DNA of 64,000 nucleotides, taken from NCBI GenBank assembly GCA_035079385.1, contig JAVHKY010000008.1:5626001-5690000 (forward strand). The letters are read 5' to 3'. Positions 1 to 12,338 of this stretch are shown here, in pieces; position 1 is the first letter of the stretch; each line of letters begins with the position of its first letter. This DNA comes from Aspidiotus rigidus. Taxonomy: Eukaryota; Arthropoda; Insecta; Hemiptera; Diaspididae. The notes under the pieces are model-generated. The model saw only the letters and a list, made by a program, of their open reading frames with translations, did no database searches and was not told the origin of the DNA. The position numbers and the translations under genes are program-made.

Positions 1-262
1 GTGAGAAAATTGAAGGGTTTTCTGATGATAGGAGGTCGATGGCTCTGAGTGGGGTAGCGAATTGTAGATTGATGGCTTCTGAGTATAGTATTTGTCTAAT
101 GTTGGATATTTCTGGACATTCGAAAATATGATGATTGATGTCGCCTTTAGAAGGATTGTCTGGATGGGGGGGGGGGCATATATCAGATTCGGGAAGATTT
201 AAACGCTTTAAGTGAGCGGGGAGACGATTGTGTCCAAAACGAAGACGACTTGACTCGTACAT
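1..262 (-). pseudogene. LINE (non-LTR retrotransposon) C-terminal relic
   Basis: Read on the minus strand from about 262 downward, the sequence gives FGHNRLPAHLKRLNLPESD, then, after a frameshift in a run of C's (G run at 168-177 on +), GDINHHIFECPE. The G-H-x-R-L-x-x-H-L and C...H...F-x-C-P pattern is the familiar tail after the RT domain of R1/I/Jockey-like non-LTR elements. Frameshift and truncation by the window edge make it a dead fragment. It lies in what is probably an intron or the 5' flank of the PAN-ZP gene. Confidence 0.65.
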
Positions 263-941
263 TCCACAAGATGGCCTGATCGAACGTGTTTATGATTCAC
301 GCCACGACTTCTCGTTTGGCCAATCTTAATATTTCGTTTCTCTCTTCCGTCTTGTCAGTTGCTTTCATTTCCGCCCTGAAGATAGTTTATTAACTGAAAG
401 CGCTCGACTTTTAATTTTTCTGCGGTTTTTGAATTTTTTACTCTCCGTTGTGAGTACTCTTTTTTTCGCTATTCGCTAGGATTAAGATAATTAATTTCTT
501 TATTTTGCCTTTATTCTCTATCGAAATTTTCTAACGGGGAACCTCTTTTATCGGGGGGTTTTTCGGAAAAAACGTCCGTCGTCCGGCCGGCAAAGCTTGG
601 AGTTCGAAATTTTTCCATGTCGCCCACCTATAATATACAGCTCGGTGATCGGTGTAGATAGCCCCTTCGAAAAAATAGATATGCAATGTTTCACACACCA
701 ATTGACTTACCCCTTCAATAAGTCACACATACGACGCTTCATACCCCGTAAGACTCAGAACGTCCTTATATAAGGTATTCTCAGTCCCTGTCCTTATATA
801 GCTCCAAAGTCTGAGCCTGTGACGTCACAACCTACATTTTTCAAATCCCACGTGCCCCATAAAACAGGTTCGTTAAAGAACCCGTGAGTTTTTCTCCTTA
901 AGGTCGGCGAAATTAATGGCGAATTTTATCACAATATTTAG
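263..941. other. Non-coding, partly repeat-derived
   Basis: I see no exon here. Bases about 640-740 resemble, in inverted orientation, 35280-35380 (ATTGAAGGGG... and GCATTGCAT words). Bases about 810-900 match 33180-33340 (CCTGTGACGTCACAA, ATCCCACGTG, AAAACAGGTTC). So this stretch holds a copy of the dispersed family that fills the stomatin introns. It ends with the ATTTAG acceptor of the first visible ZP exon. Confidence 0.55.
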
Positions 942-2369
942 GTTACGGACACAGCCCCACCGTTTCGAGTTCTAGAAAAATGTCAAGAACTTTGTCTGCG
1001 AGATCGAACAGCCGATAATAATTTGGTGAGAGCTTGCGGATCGTTCGATTATCTGCCGGGCAGTCGGGTGTCGTCGCTCGCCAGCACAGTCGAATACGAA
1101 GAGACCGTATGTCACCTGAGTCAGCACCAAGGTACTCCCGACGGAATCGGTCAACTAGTGCTGTCTCCAAACAGCGTTCATTACAATGAAATTTGTCTTT
1201 CTTGTAAGTACTACCGAATTTGGTTCACGTTACTGGAAATTTTCAAATCCCAATTTAACGTGGGTTATTGTAATGTACGCAATCACAGTGTCGTAGTCAG
1301 AGGAGGGGATGCAGAATTTATTCTCGATGTTGATGAGTTGAAAAAATTTTAGTCCCTGCTTCAGAATCTCACACCCTCTGTAGAGAAATCTCTGGCTACG
1401 CATATATATGTACTGTCAGCACCAATCGCTTTATCCTCAAGCCGGAGTTCACTTTCAGCCAACCTACTTCCTCAACTGTAAAGTGAATTCCTCCTCGTGC
1501 CTTCTCAATCCCAGACATAAGCTTTGAGACCTCATCTTCATAGTTTTCCTATTATTCATGTCTTCATTCGAATGTTCTATGCTGTGCGTAACTTTTCAGC
1601 CTCTCGTATCGAAAAAGAATGCCCATTCAGGCACTACGTATTCGAAAGGCATCCGCGGAAAAGACTCAAACTGCCCTCAAACGACAGCAAAGAAGTACCA
1701 GCCCTAAATAGAACCGACTGCGAGGATAGGTAATTCAGTCTAAAAATTGAAAGGTGCGAAAACTTCGACGGCAGAATAATCAGCGCTTTGTATTAATTTA
1801 GATGTCTGAACGAGTACCAATTTATTTGTCGGTCAGCCACGTTTGACGTGATAGCTCGAACCTGTATCTTGAGTCGTTATACGCGTCGCACGCGTTCAGA
1901 ACTGATGGAGGATGACCCTAATTCTGAGTACTTGGAGAACACTTGTCTAAATGGTGAGTTATAATTTACAAAGCAAAGTACTCAAATTCTCAACATTTAT
2001 GCTTCCTTCTATGTCCAAAAGCTGAGAGAAGATGCGAGGGGCGACTGATATTCGTCAAAGAAAAGAACAAACGTTTAGGTGGACCTTTCGAAGCGGCCAT
2101 TTATATTAACATTTCTTTGAGCGAATGCGAGTTGCAATGCCTGAAAGCTGATAAGTAAGTAAACGAGCAACTTCGATTCTTGATTGAAATACAAGAAGAA
2201 TAATATCGTTGAGTATCCTTTCGTAGAACTTTCTGCCGGGCAATTGAATACGACGATCAGTTGAAACGGTGCACAATATTAGAAGAAGATTCTATATCCC
2301 AGAAAGACGATTTACGCGTTAGCAATGGACCCACGCACGATTTATATGATCTCGTTTGTTTAGACGAAG
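942..2369 (+). CDS. ZP gene, exons for PAN modules 1-3
   Basis: Exons 942-1203, 1600-1729, 1802-1953, 2022-2154 and 2227-2369 give residues 1-273 of the visible chain. Each module has the PAN spacing: a Cys pair such as KCQELC or ECELQC about one third in, an FxCRxxxY-like core (FICRSATF, TFCRAIEY), then a further Cys and a closing Cys (NEICLS, ENTCLN, YDLVCLDE). Module 1 is in one exon, modules 2 and 3 are each split after the Cys-rich half. This repeated intron position is expected if the modules arose by internal duplication. PAN modules bind protein or carbohydrate ligands outside the cell. Confidence 0.8.
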
Positions 2370-5300
2370 GTAACGCATTCACATCTTACACTGTAGAGTG
2401 AATCTAGCTATCCTCATACTAAGCCCAGGGGTGCAGAGAGTCTCAATCCACGAAAGAAATATGAAGGGAGGTTGAGGGATAGACACCTGCTCAAAAGCTG
2501 AACTTTTTTGATCCTATTTATTCTTTAGGCCTCTGGGATCTCCTCGAGTTTTGAAGTTCATATTTGTTGCTCCATTTCTCTAAGTTTCCATCTTTTGCAG
2601 AGGAGCTAAACGAATACCCAGACAATGGCGTCACATCGCCCCTGTTTGCGGAAAGTCGCTCTCCAGCAACTACAGCTTTTCAGCGTTTCCGGAATAGCAG
2701 ACTGGGCAGTGAATACCTGACCGAAATCAATGGCAAATCATTGAGTGATTGTTTGGACGAATGTCTCCGTCAAGTTAGTTTCCAATGTCGTGCAGCCAGT
2801 TATAGCGAACGATTCCATATTTGTCGTTTATACAAAACCAACATGATGAATGGTAACAGAATCATATACGATAACGATTACGACTACTACGAAAATCTGA
2901 TGGGTACGACTTTCAGCTCACTGTTGAATTCTTGTAACTATTTCGAAATGATCACGGATTCTAATTTTATAGCTAATGGTGGCAAGCCCGATGCGCTCGG
3001 CCAATCCTTTAATGGACCTCCTCCAGGCGTCGCGCGACCTCCCCCTTCGTTAGGTGAGTAGTTTATTAGCTTTCCAATGTTCTCTCAAATGAGGAAAATA
3101 ATATTCAATTTCGATTTCAGGAGGTAATTATATTTGGGGTGGAGGAAGCTATCCTGGAGGATACCCGGGAGCGGCGACAAGCAACCAAATTCCTTATTCT
3201 TCGCCAGCCGATATAGGCGCTGCCGGTTATTACCCGTACGGGGGAAGTACTTACAGCACCGATATCTCACCGCACGGAGTTTCAGCCGGAAGTAGCGCTA
3301 GTGGATACTATTCAGGCGCGATAACAGCATCACCGAATCTAGGATACCCACCAGCCGGTGCCCCCTCTGTATCCGCCGGCTCGTTACCACCGATCTCAGC
3401 ATCTTCGATAGCTCCGTACCCGTCTCCATTTGGTGGATACTACCCACCCAATCCTGGTTTCGACAATCGTCCATTCTTCAGTGGCAGATGTGACGATCAA
3501 GACCAGTTCAGACAGGTGGGAATATTTTCTAATAAATTTTGTATACGTTTGAAGTCAGTTTTGATAAGAACCTTACTTTTTTGATAGATCGGAATTCACA
3601 AGAAGATGAAGCGACAGTTTATGCGACGAAGTCTGACAACACCCACGTTAGCCGCTTGTGAGAAGGAATGCACCGACGCTTCAGATTTTGTTTGCCGGTC
3701 ATTCAACTACAGGTAGGTATGGAGAGAATAATTTTAATAGACTATTGTTTACTGTATGTATTTTCTCGTTTTAGATCAACTCCATTCGGCGTTACCAGAG
3801 AGAACTGCGAACTGACTGACCGGGATTCGAGAGATTTCGATATGGCCAACGCTAATTATTTTGATAATGTTGGAGATTACGATTTCTACGAGAGATCCGC
3901 CTCAGGACGGAGTGGTTCGGATTGTTTGGATGGTATGAGCATTTTTCTGTCATAGGATGGATGTTTTAAAGGCTGAGTGAAGGGGCACTGAAAGTTGGGC
4001 AAAATTCTATCTTGAAACCTGAGTAGAGCTGGTAATATCAAATTTTTGATTTTTCTATCTCTCTCGCGGCATCTTTCGGGTTTTTTCAGTTTTCAGGGGC
4101 CGTTTATTAACCGTCTGCTACACCCCATTCCTTATTCTGTCAAGCATAGCTTTCTGATGAAATCTTGAAATCTTTTTACCTTTTTGTGGAGGCTTCATCG
4201 TTGAATTCTGTCAAGGTCTTTTTTGAGTCAGTCTCGGTTGTTTTGTGGAAGAACTTCATGGCCGCTCGTGTGGGAAACTCCTACATAGAACAATTTTTAT
4301 CGTGCAAAAAAACGATATGGAAAAGAATGTTCTCCTGCTTGAATTCCTGAATCACTTCAAACTTAGGAATCCCATCGAAAGAAGTAAAAATTTTGGAGTT
4401 CTTGGCCTCGTTCCATGGTCGATTCTCTAGGGCGACTTTATTGGAAGTGAGAGACTAGAGGAACTTCCTTTGCCCTAGTCGTGTTTTACAGCTGGAAAAG
4501 TCAAGACCAGATCTTCCATCAACCAGGGAATCTGATTATACTGAATGAAGCCTACAAAAAAGTTCATATGTTGGATTTTTCTCCTCATTCTCCCCTTCCA
4601 AGGTAGCTCTTGCTAGACCTCTGTCGGCTCGCCTCAATCTGCTGCGTTGCCACTTACCCTCGTCCCTTCGAAAAACAAACTAGCATTGGCACTATAGAAA
4701 TTTTTTACATTCCCCACTCCTTCCCGAGAGGCCTTAGAGTGCCTCTGCTCCATAATGTGTCATTTCTAGCAAACAAATAAGAGAATTAAGAAGCATGCAA
4801 AATATCTAACCTCATTCTCGTATAAATTAGTCATGCAAACCTGCAGCGAAGACGGTATGGAATTTACGCTGAAGACACCGGATGGTTTCCTGGGTCGTAT
4901 CTACACGCACGGTTATTACGATCGGTGTTTCTACAAAGGAAACGGTGGACAAGTTAACGCGCTGAGAATCAGTGGAGCGCAAGGATATCCAGACTGTGGA
5001 ACCATTCGGGTACGTACAAATCTGTAAAGTCCTTCCATTGTAGACGATATCAAAAAACGTGTTCTCAATTCGCAGTTTGGAGACACGATGACAAATATTG
5101 TGGTCGTACAGTTCAGCGAATACGTTCAAACTAGCAGAGACAAAAGATACAACTTGACGTGTTTATTCCGAGGCCCGGGAGAATCGGTCGTCACATCGGG
5201 TTACATGACAGCCAAGTAAGCCCATTGACCGCATTCCAAAATTTCAAGGTGTAAGTCACATTAATACACTTCTTCTTGTTTCGTTCGACACAGCTCGGGA

Positions 5301-7172
5301 AGTCCCGTTCCCATCGAGTATCTGCCGGGAGAGAACTCTCTCAGTTCAAAAGTGAGACTTTCAATCTTGTATCAAAACAGACCAACGAACACGATAGCCG
5401 TGGGAGATCCTTTAACCTTCCGCCTAGAAGCCAATGAAGGGTACAATTATGCGAATGATATTTTCGCAACAAACGTCGTAGCCAGGGATCCATATACGGG
5501 TCGATCTGTGACCTTAATCGACAGATACGGGTAGGTGTGATCGTTTATATCGTACCAAGCTTTGTACGCTAAAATGCTAATGTCCTCAAAAATTCTGTCA
5601 ACTCAGCTGCCCGGTGGACAATTCAGTTTTTCCTCCGTTAGATAGAGCGAGAGAAGGCGACGGTTTGGAAGCGCGTTTCCAAGCGTTCAAAATACCCGAA
5701 TCAAACTATCTCATATTCGAGGCTACTGTGAGAACCTGTCGGGAAGGATGCACTCCGGTGAGTGGACTGACGAATAACGCAATGAACGATTCCTTCGTGA
5801 ATCTTACTGTACTTACTTGTTTTTTCAAGGCCTACTGTCAAACTAGCGGACCGAACGGAAGATCTGAACAATCACTGGGAAGGAGGAAACGAGAAGTGGA
5901 TGACGCCGGTGACTCATCAAATGAGACCGAAGAGAGGTATTCGGAATATTTGGACAACGCGAACGTCACGGATCCCGATGAGGAGGAAGTTCAACGGATG
6001 ATGCTCAAAGTATGTGAATAACCATCAAAGACCAACCGTTTTCTGCCAAACCTGAGCCAGCAGAGATCGTTTGAGTGTCATAGAGTGTGGATTGTTAAGA
6101 GGGTCGCCAAGAGAACCCGGGGAAAAATCGCACCCTCAACATTATTTTTGTTCGACTTCAGGCGCCCTGAAAATTCCGAAAACGGGAAAAATTACCCTTC
6201 TCCCCTCTCTTCTTCGCGGATGCTTAGGAGGAAGAAACGCCAAACAAAGAAATTTACTTTCGTCACAAACAAGAAACTTGAAAGAAACCAGGGAGGGAAT
6301 TAATTTTGAGAAAGGGTAGAGAGTGATGATGACTCATAAAAGAAGGTATTGAAGAGCCTAAGAGTGCGATTATAGTACGGAATTTCATTTTTAATAGGTA
6401 TACGATTTTCGAGACGAGATCAACCCTCAGCAGCTAGTGTTGAAACCAAAACCTGAGAAACAATATCTGATGGAACCACTGACCACCGTATGTCTGACAA
6501 ATAGGGAATATTATGGCATGATCATGGTGATGTTCATCTTCATGACACTCATGGTCATAATCACTGTAATTGCCGGCATTTATTATAAGTAAGTGGGTAC
6601 AAAATTTCTCAAGTCAATTGACACAAATTGTAACCTCTCAAGCGTTAAGTATTTTTTCTAAGCAGTCTTAGGTATGTTATATTTAAAAGTAATTTTTCGT
6701 TCTAATGCAGGAGATATTGGATAGTGACAAGTAAAAATAAGACAGCGAACAGCACATCTGGAATTTTGAGTGGTTTTAGCTCGCACTCCCACAGCATAAG
6801 ACTCGAATCTCCGCAACCACGCTATGCACCCTCAGCACGTAGTTTGTTCTCACTTCCTTCACTGAGTTCGGGAAGTTCGGAGCGTACAACTAGTTCTAAG
6901 TAAAGTTCATTTTTTTCGTATACTTAAGAAGTTGTACGATTCAATCACACCTTACTTCATCTCGACATATTTATAGAATCCATGAAGATATATCTGAGAG
7001 AAAAGGCTATGCTGCGGAATTGGAAACTCCTGGAGTCAGCGTTGTGCACGAAGAATGTCTTCAAAGCTTTAAAGAAACACCCGAGCCGATTTACACCGAT
7101 TTATCTTTGTTTGAACGATCGAGAAGTCTTCGTAGTCTAAGTTTCAATAATGAAAGTATAAATGATCGTTAG
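942..7172 (+). CDS. PAN-ZP domain transmembrane protein (NompA/Trynity-type), 5' end missing
   Basis: I read 17 exons joined in consistent phase: 942-1203, 1600-1729, 1802-1953, 2022-2154, 2227-2369, 2601-3053, 3121-3515, 3588-3712, 3775-3932, 4831-5009, 5076-5215, 5294-5530, 5607-5757, 5830-6009, 6398-6588, 6711-6899, 6977-7172. They total 3414 nt, giving 1137 residues plus a TAG stop. Order: five PAN/apple-like modules, with a Gly/Ser/Tyr/Pro linker between the fourth and fifth, a ZP domain, an RRKR furin-type site, one membrane span and a cytoplasmic tail of about 130 residues. Proteins of this build are secreted to the apical surface and polymerise in extracellular matrix; NompA links the dendritic cap to mechanosensory cilia. 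Five PAN modules before ZP favour NompA, but Trynity/Neyo relatives are not excluded. No initiator Met or signal peptide is visible, and the first exon here opens in phase 0 after an ATTTAG acceptor, so upstream exons are missing. Confidence 0.85.
2601..3932 (+). CDS. ZP gene, exons for PAN 4, Gly/Pro/Tyr linker and PAN 5
   Basis: Exon 2601-3053 (453 nt) holds PAN 4, with SDCLDECL and FQCRAASY, followed by a Pro-rich end. Exon 3121-3515 encodes about 130 residues of low-complexity Gly, Ser, Tyr, Pro and Ala, likely a flexible linker, ending in the first Cys of PAN 5. Exons 3588-3712 and 3775-3932 complete PAN 5 (ACEKECTDA, VCRSFNYR, closing SGSDCLD). The intron after PAN 5 (3933-4830) is the longest of the gene and contains no feature I recognise. 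Confidence 0.78.
4831..6009 (+). CDS. ZP gene, exons for the zona pellucida domain and furin site
   Basis: Exons 4831-5009, 5076-5215, 5294-5530, 5607-5757 and 5830-6009 encode residues about 651-946. The ZP-N half opens with the Cys at MQTCSEDG and contains the typical GRIYTHGYYDRC run. The ZP-C half contains DRYGCPVD, LEARFQAFKIPES and VRTCREGC, wording shared by insect ZP-PAN proteins. GRRKRE (RRKR about residues 904-907) lies just after the ZP-C cysteines, where ZP proteins are cut to release the matrix-forming ectodomain. Asn-linked glycosylation sites (NET, NVT) follow the cut. Confidence 0.85.
6398..7172 (+). CDS. ZP gene, transmembrane exon and cytoplasmic tail
   Basis: Exon 6398-6588 carries a hydrophobic span of about 22 residues (around 986-1008, rich in Met, Ile and Val) followed by YYKRYW. 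Exons 6711-6899 and 6977-7172 encode a Ser-rich tail of about 130 residues ending SINDR-stop. The tail is long for a ZP protein if the membrane stub is only an anchor. Its Ser clusters (SLPSLSSGSS) could be phosphorylated; that is inference. Confidence 0.8.
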
Positions 7173-7277
7173 TGATAAATACGGACCATAAGTTTTTGTA
7201 TTTTTGTTCTATAATTATTATGTACCTATTTTCGTGCTGTACTATTATTATATTTTCTCTCCTTATTTTTTTTTACG

Positions 7278-7287
7278 AATAAATAAA
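7278..7287 (+). terminator. Polyadenylation signals of the ZP gene
   Basis: Two overlapping AATAAA hexamers lie 106-115 nt after the TAG stop, in an A/T-rich 3' UTR. They are the only canonical signals close downstream of the last exon. Confidence 0.65.
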
Positions 7288-8003
7288 ATTTAAAATGGAA
7301 GCGACAGAAGGCGCAGAAATGAGTTTTATATCGAGATTACGATCGTGAAAAAGATTTTCTAATTATGAAAACTATTCTACTCGACACATGTTCTCTGGTA
7401 CCTATTTTAATGTTTACCAGTGACATACCGGTAATTTGAATTTGGTACATTCGTTTTGTAGTATGAAAAAAGTAGTGCCTAAGTTCAGATGGAGTCTTTT
7501 GAAAAAAAAAAATAATATCTTCGAAGCTTCAGTCAAAGAAAAAAACAACAATTCATGTTTGGAATAGCAACTTATCGATCATTTACTCAACAGCATTAGA
7601 TCCTTTTTTTTTTTTTTTTTCCTTTCCAATCCAGGAATAATAAGTAGGTACCGGAACCTACCTAATATTTAAAACATTGTATACGAATTTCGGCTTCTTT
7701 AATGAGATTTATCAGATTAATCTTTCTTACTAAAGTCCATTTGGTATTTTTTGTTTAATGAAGAAAAACTAGTATTTTTTCAGAATTGTTTGATATTTCC
7801 TAATTTTGGCTTTTTAGAGGACATAACTGCAAATTCCATTATATAAGCATATCTCTTTTTTAATTTCTTCCAACTGTTTGAATAGGAGGGGAAAAAATCA
7901 TCATTACAGGTGCCTATCTATCTAATGAATTTAGAGAGCAGATGAGACACTAGAATCACATGAAATATGTTTGAAAATTGATTCCTGGAATAAATTGGTA
8001 AAC

Positions 8004-8242
8004 TATTTATTTATTTATTGCAGACCGCGCAAACTTTAAAACTTTAAACGTACCTACAAATGGTACAAATTAAAATTAAAATTAAGCACGAGCTTAGCTG
8101 CACTCTTATTCTATCACTTGAAAATGGCAGTTTTGCCAAAAGCTAAGTTGGTGCTTAATTTTAATTTCAATTTTAATTTGTACCATTTGTAGGTACGTTT
8201 AAAGTTTTAAAGTTTGCATGGTCTGCAATAAATAAATAAATA
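8004..8242. mobile_element. MITE-like palindromic element, 239 bp
   Basis: The ends are 23-bp perfect inverted repeats beginning TATTTATTTATTTATTGC. The symmetry continues inward for about 100 bp with one short gap (both arms contain CGTACCTACAAATGGTAC), leaving a small central loop. No coding capacity and no clear target duplication. This is the structure of a non-autonomous DNA transposon or foldback element. Confidence 0.7.
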
Positions 8243-11135
8243 ATCATGGTTCACCGTAACTTATCACACCGTGTTCAATCAAATTGTTAGACCATTTAGG
8301 TTGTAAAGTCTTTAATAGGCTACTCGTTTGATGAAAATCGTTCCATGAGCTGTGACTTGTGATTAATATTTGAATTACCTTTATACCTAGGTGAACATGA
8401 ATATAGATCGAGGATATGGTCAGCGATTATTATCGATGTGTAATATCCATACTTACAGACTGTATCGTTCGGAATGAGAAATGATCGAATGTTGATGTAC
8501 TTAAATCGTATAAACGTACCGTTTTGCAAGGTTTTATCGAAGTACCTATTTCAAAAATAAAGACTTATCAACCACGATGCTGAACTTAATCAATAGCGTG
8601 TACCGTATGTTATGTCTGAATTAGACTACCCTTCTTGAATGTTTTAAAATTATTGGTTTCTCCAAAAATTAAAAAAAGAAAAAAAAAACGAATAAATGCA
8701 ACATTATACTTAGTTATCAACTCCTACATCCTGCTAATTGATGTATCAATATTTGATAAACAGATTTCATTCCCCGGTGAATATTATCATAATATTAAAC
8801 GTTTTAATCATCAATTTAAAACGTAATTTTTTTGTTGCTCTACAAATGAACGTTTTGACGTCTTGTTCAGTATAAAATTTGAAAGAGGTATTTAGTGTGG
8901 AAATAGGAACAATTGCAGCTGAGTGGCTGACAGAGGTTTGTGTTCAGAAAAATTTACTATCAAAAATTTCAAGTAAAAACGAGTACATAAGTTAGGTACT
9001 TCCGTTAATAAAATCAATTCCTATAGATTGACCCGACGGAGGAAGAGTTTAATGAGTTAAATCATATTTTTCATAGATATTTTTTCTGAACAGATTCGTT
9101 TGAAAGCTGCGCTCTTAGTATGATGCAATACAATAAATATTATTGCGCATGCTCTAGGTATACAATAAAATGGCAATACATTCATTAACCAGCTCATACT
9201 TATTAGTGAGTAAAGGATCGGCACTATTAGGTAGGTACCCACGGAAAATATTTATTTTATACTACACGTTTCAGCAGTAGTATAACTATACCATCTTCAA
9301 GTGTATTTTCACTTAATTAAAACAGTATAAAAATAATATACCTAGACTGTATTTATTAATTATAGCCTTTTCCCGGTGTACCTATGTGCCGTGATTTCAT
9401 CTAAAATTGAATTTAATAAAAATGCATTCACAGTTTGATCTATGGCTCTATGCTATACTGAAACAGGATAGTGGAATATAAAATAAAAATTATCAGTGGT
9501 TAATGGTTCCACCAAATTTTTTATTCGTTAGATACTATAGTTGAACTCGGCAAGTGTTTTTCGTAAATAATTTCCGTCAAATACCGTGCGCGTAAGTACC
9601 TACCCAAGTTTATAAAAAGTAGGAGTTTCGTTTATGCACCTAAGGATGGTTGTCGTACTACTGAAACGTAGAGTAATATGAAATAAAAATTATTATGTAA
9701 TTGTAATATTAAAAGATTGAGTTCAGTACAGGTGCCTAGGTAATAAGAGTGAGAACGATTTGAAAGTAAGTGCAAAAAACACAAGCTTTACCCCCACAGA
9801 AACGTAAAATTTATTCGGTACCTAGGTACCTACCTATCCAACATTTCTAGTAAGTGCACTGTATATATTGTTACCTTAGTGTTGTTGAATTAAAAAAATT
9901 TTTTTTTTTAATGTATTAGGTACGGAAGAACTGCATATAACCACGTTTATACGAGTTGTTTTCGCTCAAGTTTCCTGAAATGCGATAGAATTCACTTTAT
10001 ATCAACCATACTTGTATCATTTGGAGTTGAGAAGAATTTCCCAGTGTCTTTTGATCGAAACTGAACATGACTCGAGACAATATAATATTAAACCTTGAAG
10101 TAAGTGCATTACATCAAATACGATATCAGATTGAGGTAAGAACAGAAAATATAATCGATGAGTTCCGAAAATTCTGTCTGCGAGTGGAAAATTGGGAAAA
10201 AAAATAAAAATAGGTACTACCCTTCAGCTGAGATAATAGGATGATACGTGAGAATCAAAAACATCAAACTGAATTCGCTTACTAAATATTGTGGGAATAT
10301 AAAGCCTCTTTTTTTTTTTTTTTTTTTTTTCCACTTAATTTTGATTACATTTTCTCTTTCCACGGTTAAACTTTTCATTTACATGAAAAAATATAAAACT
10401 AGTTTGTAGGACATAGGCCTATGGGAAGCTACGTTGCGTTGCGGCTCGAATCGAATAAAGGAAGAAAGATCGAAATCAAATCAAGTATATTTTACTACCG
10501 CACAGAATGAAATGAAAATCGTAATGGACGGTATTATCCATGCAGGCACGTTTGGATTTTCCCCACTTTAAGCAAACGTACCCGTATGAAATTTGCGATA
10601 TTTTTACCTTATTTGTTCAAACGTACTATCGATTCCCGTAAGAAATACATAGGAACGTCTCGATCATAAATCATTATTTGAATGTGAGGAAGAAATAAGA
10701 AATTTGAAGTTTATATTCAGAATCTGGAAGTTCTAAAGCATTTGCCAATATTCCTCTGGTTTCTTATTTATTGATGGTTTTTGAATAATAACTAATGATC
10801 GAAATGTCCCTATGTATTTCTTATGGAGTAAAATTTTTGTTTTGAATACAAACGGTAAACTGGGGTAAGACTGTGTTAAGGTGAGGTTTCGAAAAAATAC
10901 GGTCCAATCAAATAATGAAATCAAAGAAACGATAAGGTCGAAAAATCGTACAAAATGTTCGTTGATGACTATTCGAAATATAAATAAGTAACTCGCAATT
11001 TTTATGATATACAATTTATAGAATCTTTGATTCCTAGCTTATTAAGCCTATACGACCTTACCGTTTCTTCGATTTCATAATACTTTGATTTTCGATTTAA
11101 GTTATTAAGATTTTCAATTCGTAGGATAGTAAAAT

Positions 11136-11168
11136 CATTGACTATATTATAGTAATATATAGTCAATG
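11136..11168. repeat. Short perfect inverted repeat
   Basis: CATTGACTATAT at 11136-11147 is repeated in reverse complement at 11157-11168 with a 9-nt loop. It is in an A/T-rich spacer and may be chance; no function is inferred. Confidence 0.5.
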
Positions 11169-12157
11169 GTTAAATATTAATACTTTGTTTGATTTCGATT
11201 TCTCTTTCGATCATCGATTTTCATTTTTTATAAAAGTAAGTTAGGTACCGAGAGACTTTTTCTCTCTGCCTATAGAATATAATCCGAATAAAATGAAATT
11301 TGTACATGTAATTTGTATATGTAGGTACTTACATGAACGAAAAATGAAATTAGAAATTGTAAAATTATCAAAAATTACTTGAGTTACCTATTAGTCCTGA
11401 TATTAAGAGTTTACTATTATTTTATTTTTTTTTTCCTCTTTGTCTCCATCCAGACATTGAGACTAGATTATATCAAACACAAGTTCCTCAAAACTTATTC
11501 AGTTGACGTTCCTGTTATTTTTGGGAACTAACGGTTAAATTCATTTGCCTCAAATATAACTTCTCTCATACATCTTTATAGACTTGATTAGATTTCAAAA
11601 TTATTCAATTGAAATTTTTGCAAGTAAGATGAACGCAGAACAGATGCGATCAAACGATCTGAAAATGAGAAATTGAACTAATCCTAGCTTTTCCGGGAGA
11701 GATTATTAACTGATTTATCCATTACATTTCCTACTTCTTTTTTTTTTTTCTTTCTTCGAAAAAATTTTAGATAAATAATATTTAAAAGTAGGATTAACAA
11801 TCTGAAATTACTATAAAAGCTTGAAGTTTCTCAGTACATTTCTTTCAGTTCGATTTCCCTAAATAATTAAATAGAATTTCTATGAGTTCTTCTTTCGAAG
11901 ACGAATCTGAAGTTTTACTTTTGTTTATTTCAAACGTTTTTCATTATGTCTTTATCGATGAAACAAGAAAGATGTGATTTTCTCTGAAAAAATCACGTCT
12001 TGGGACACATCTTGTTGTTCTTAATCGTAGCTTAAATTGACGATGTCATCGTCGACAAATTTTTCTCATTTCGTTCATCTATCAATACCTAGAAGACTTC
12101 ATTTCTTCCTGGCGAAAATGAAAACACAGAATTTATGTTTGTATAAAAAAACTTTGA

Positions 12158-12163
12158 TTTATT
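12158..12163 (-). terminator. Polyadenylation signal of Hsp70
   Basis: AATAAA on the minus strand, about 175 nt downstream of the stop codon. It is the first canonical hexamer I noticed in that orientation. Confidence 0.55.
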
Positions 12164-12338
12164 AAAAACAACGAGTAACCAAATTACATTCACTACGTAT
12201 AATATCACAAATTGAGAATTGTGTTCATCGTTTTTGATGTTTACATTCTCATGAAAGTTCAACTTTTAATTTATACATGACTAGGAATGTTACGAAAATA
12301 AAACAGCCTTGAATTTTGTTCGCGTGAGAATTAGGGAT

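Larger units (their letters stand above)
7288..12157. other. Gene-poor A/T-rich spacer between converging genes
   Basis: About 4.9 kb separates the 3' ends of the ZP gene (+) and Hsp70 (-). Apart from the MITE-like palindrome at 8004-8242, homopolymer T tracts (for example about 10310-10331), scattered TAGGTACCTA words and a 12-bp perfect inverted repeat around 11152, I see no coding or RNA signal. Open frames in it are short and A/T-biased. Confidence 0.55.

Noticed and set aside
943..1170. Minus-strand frames over the first visible ZP exon
   Set aside because: They lie opposite a PAN-coding exon with proper splice sites and show no domain.
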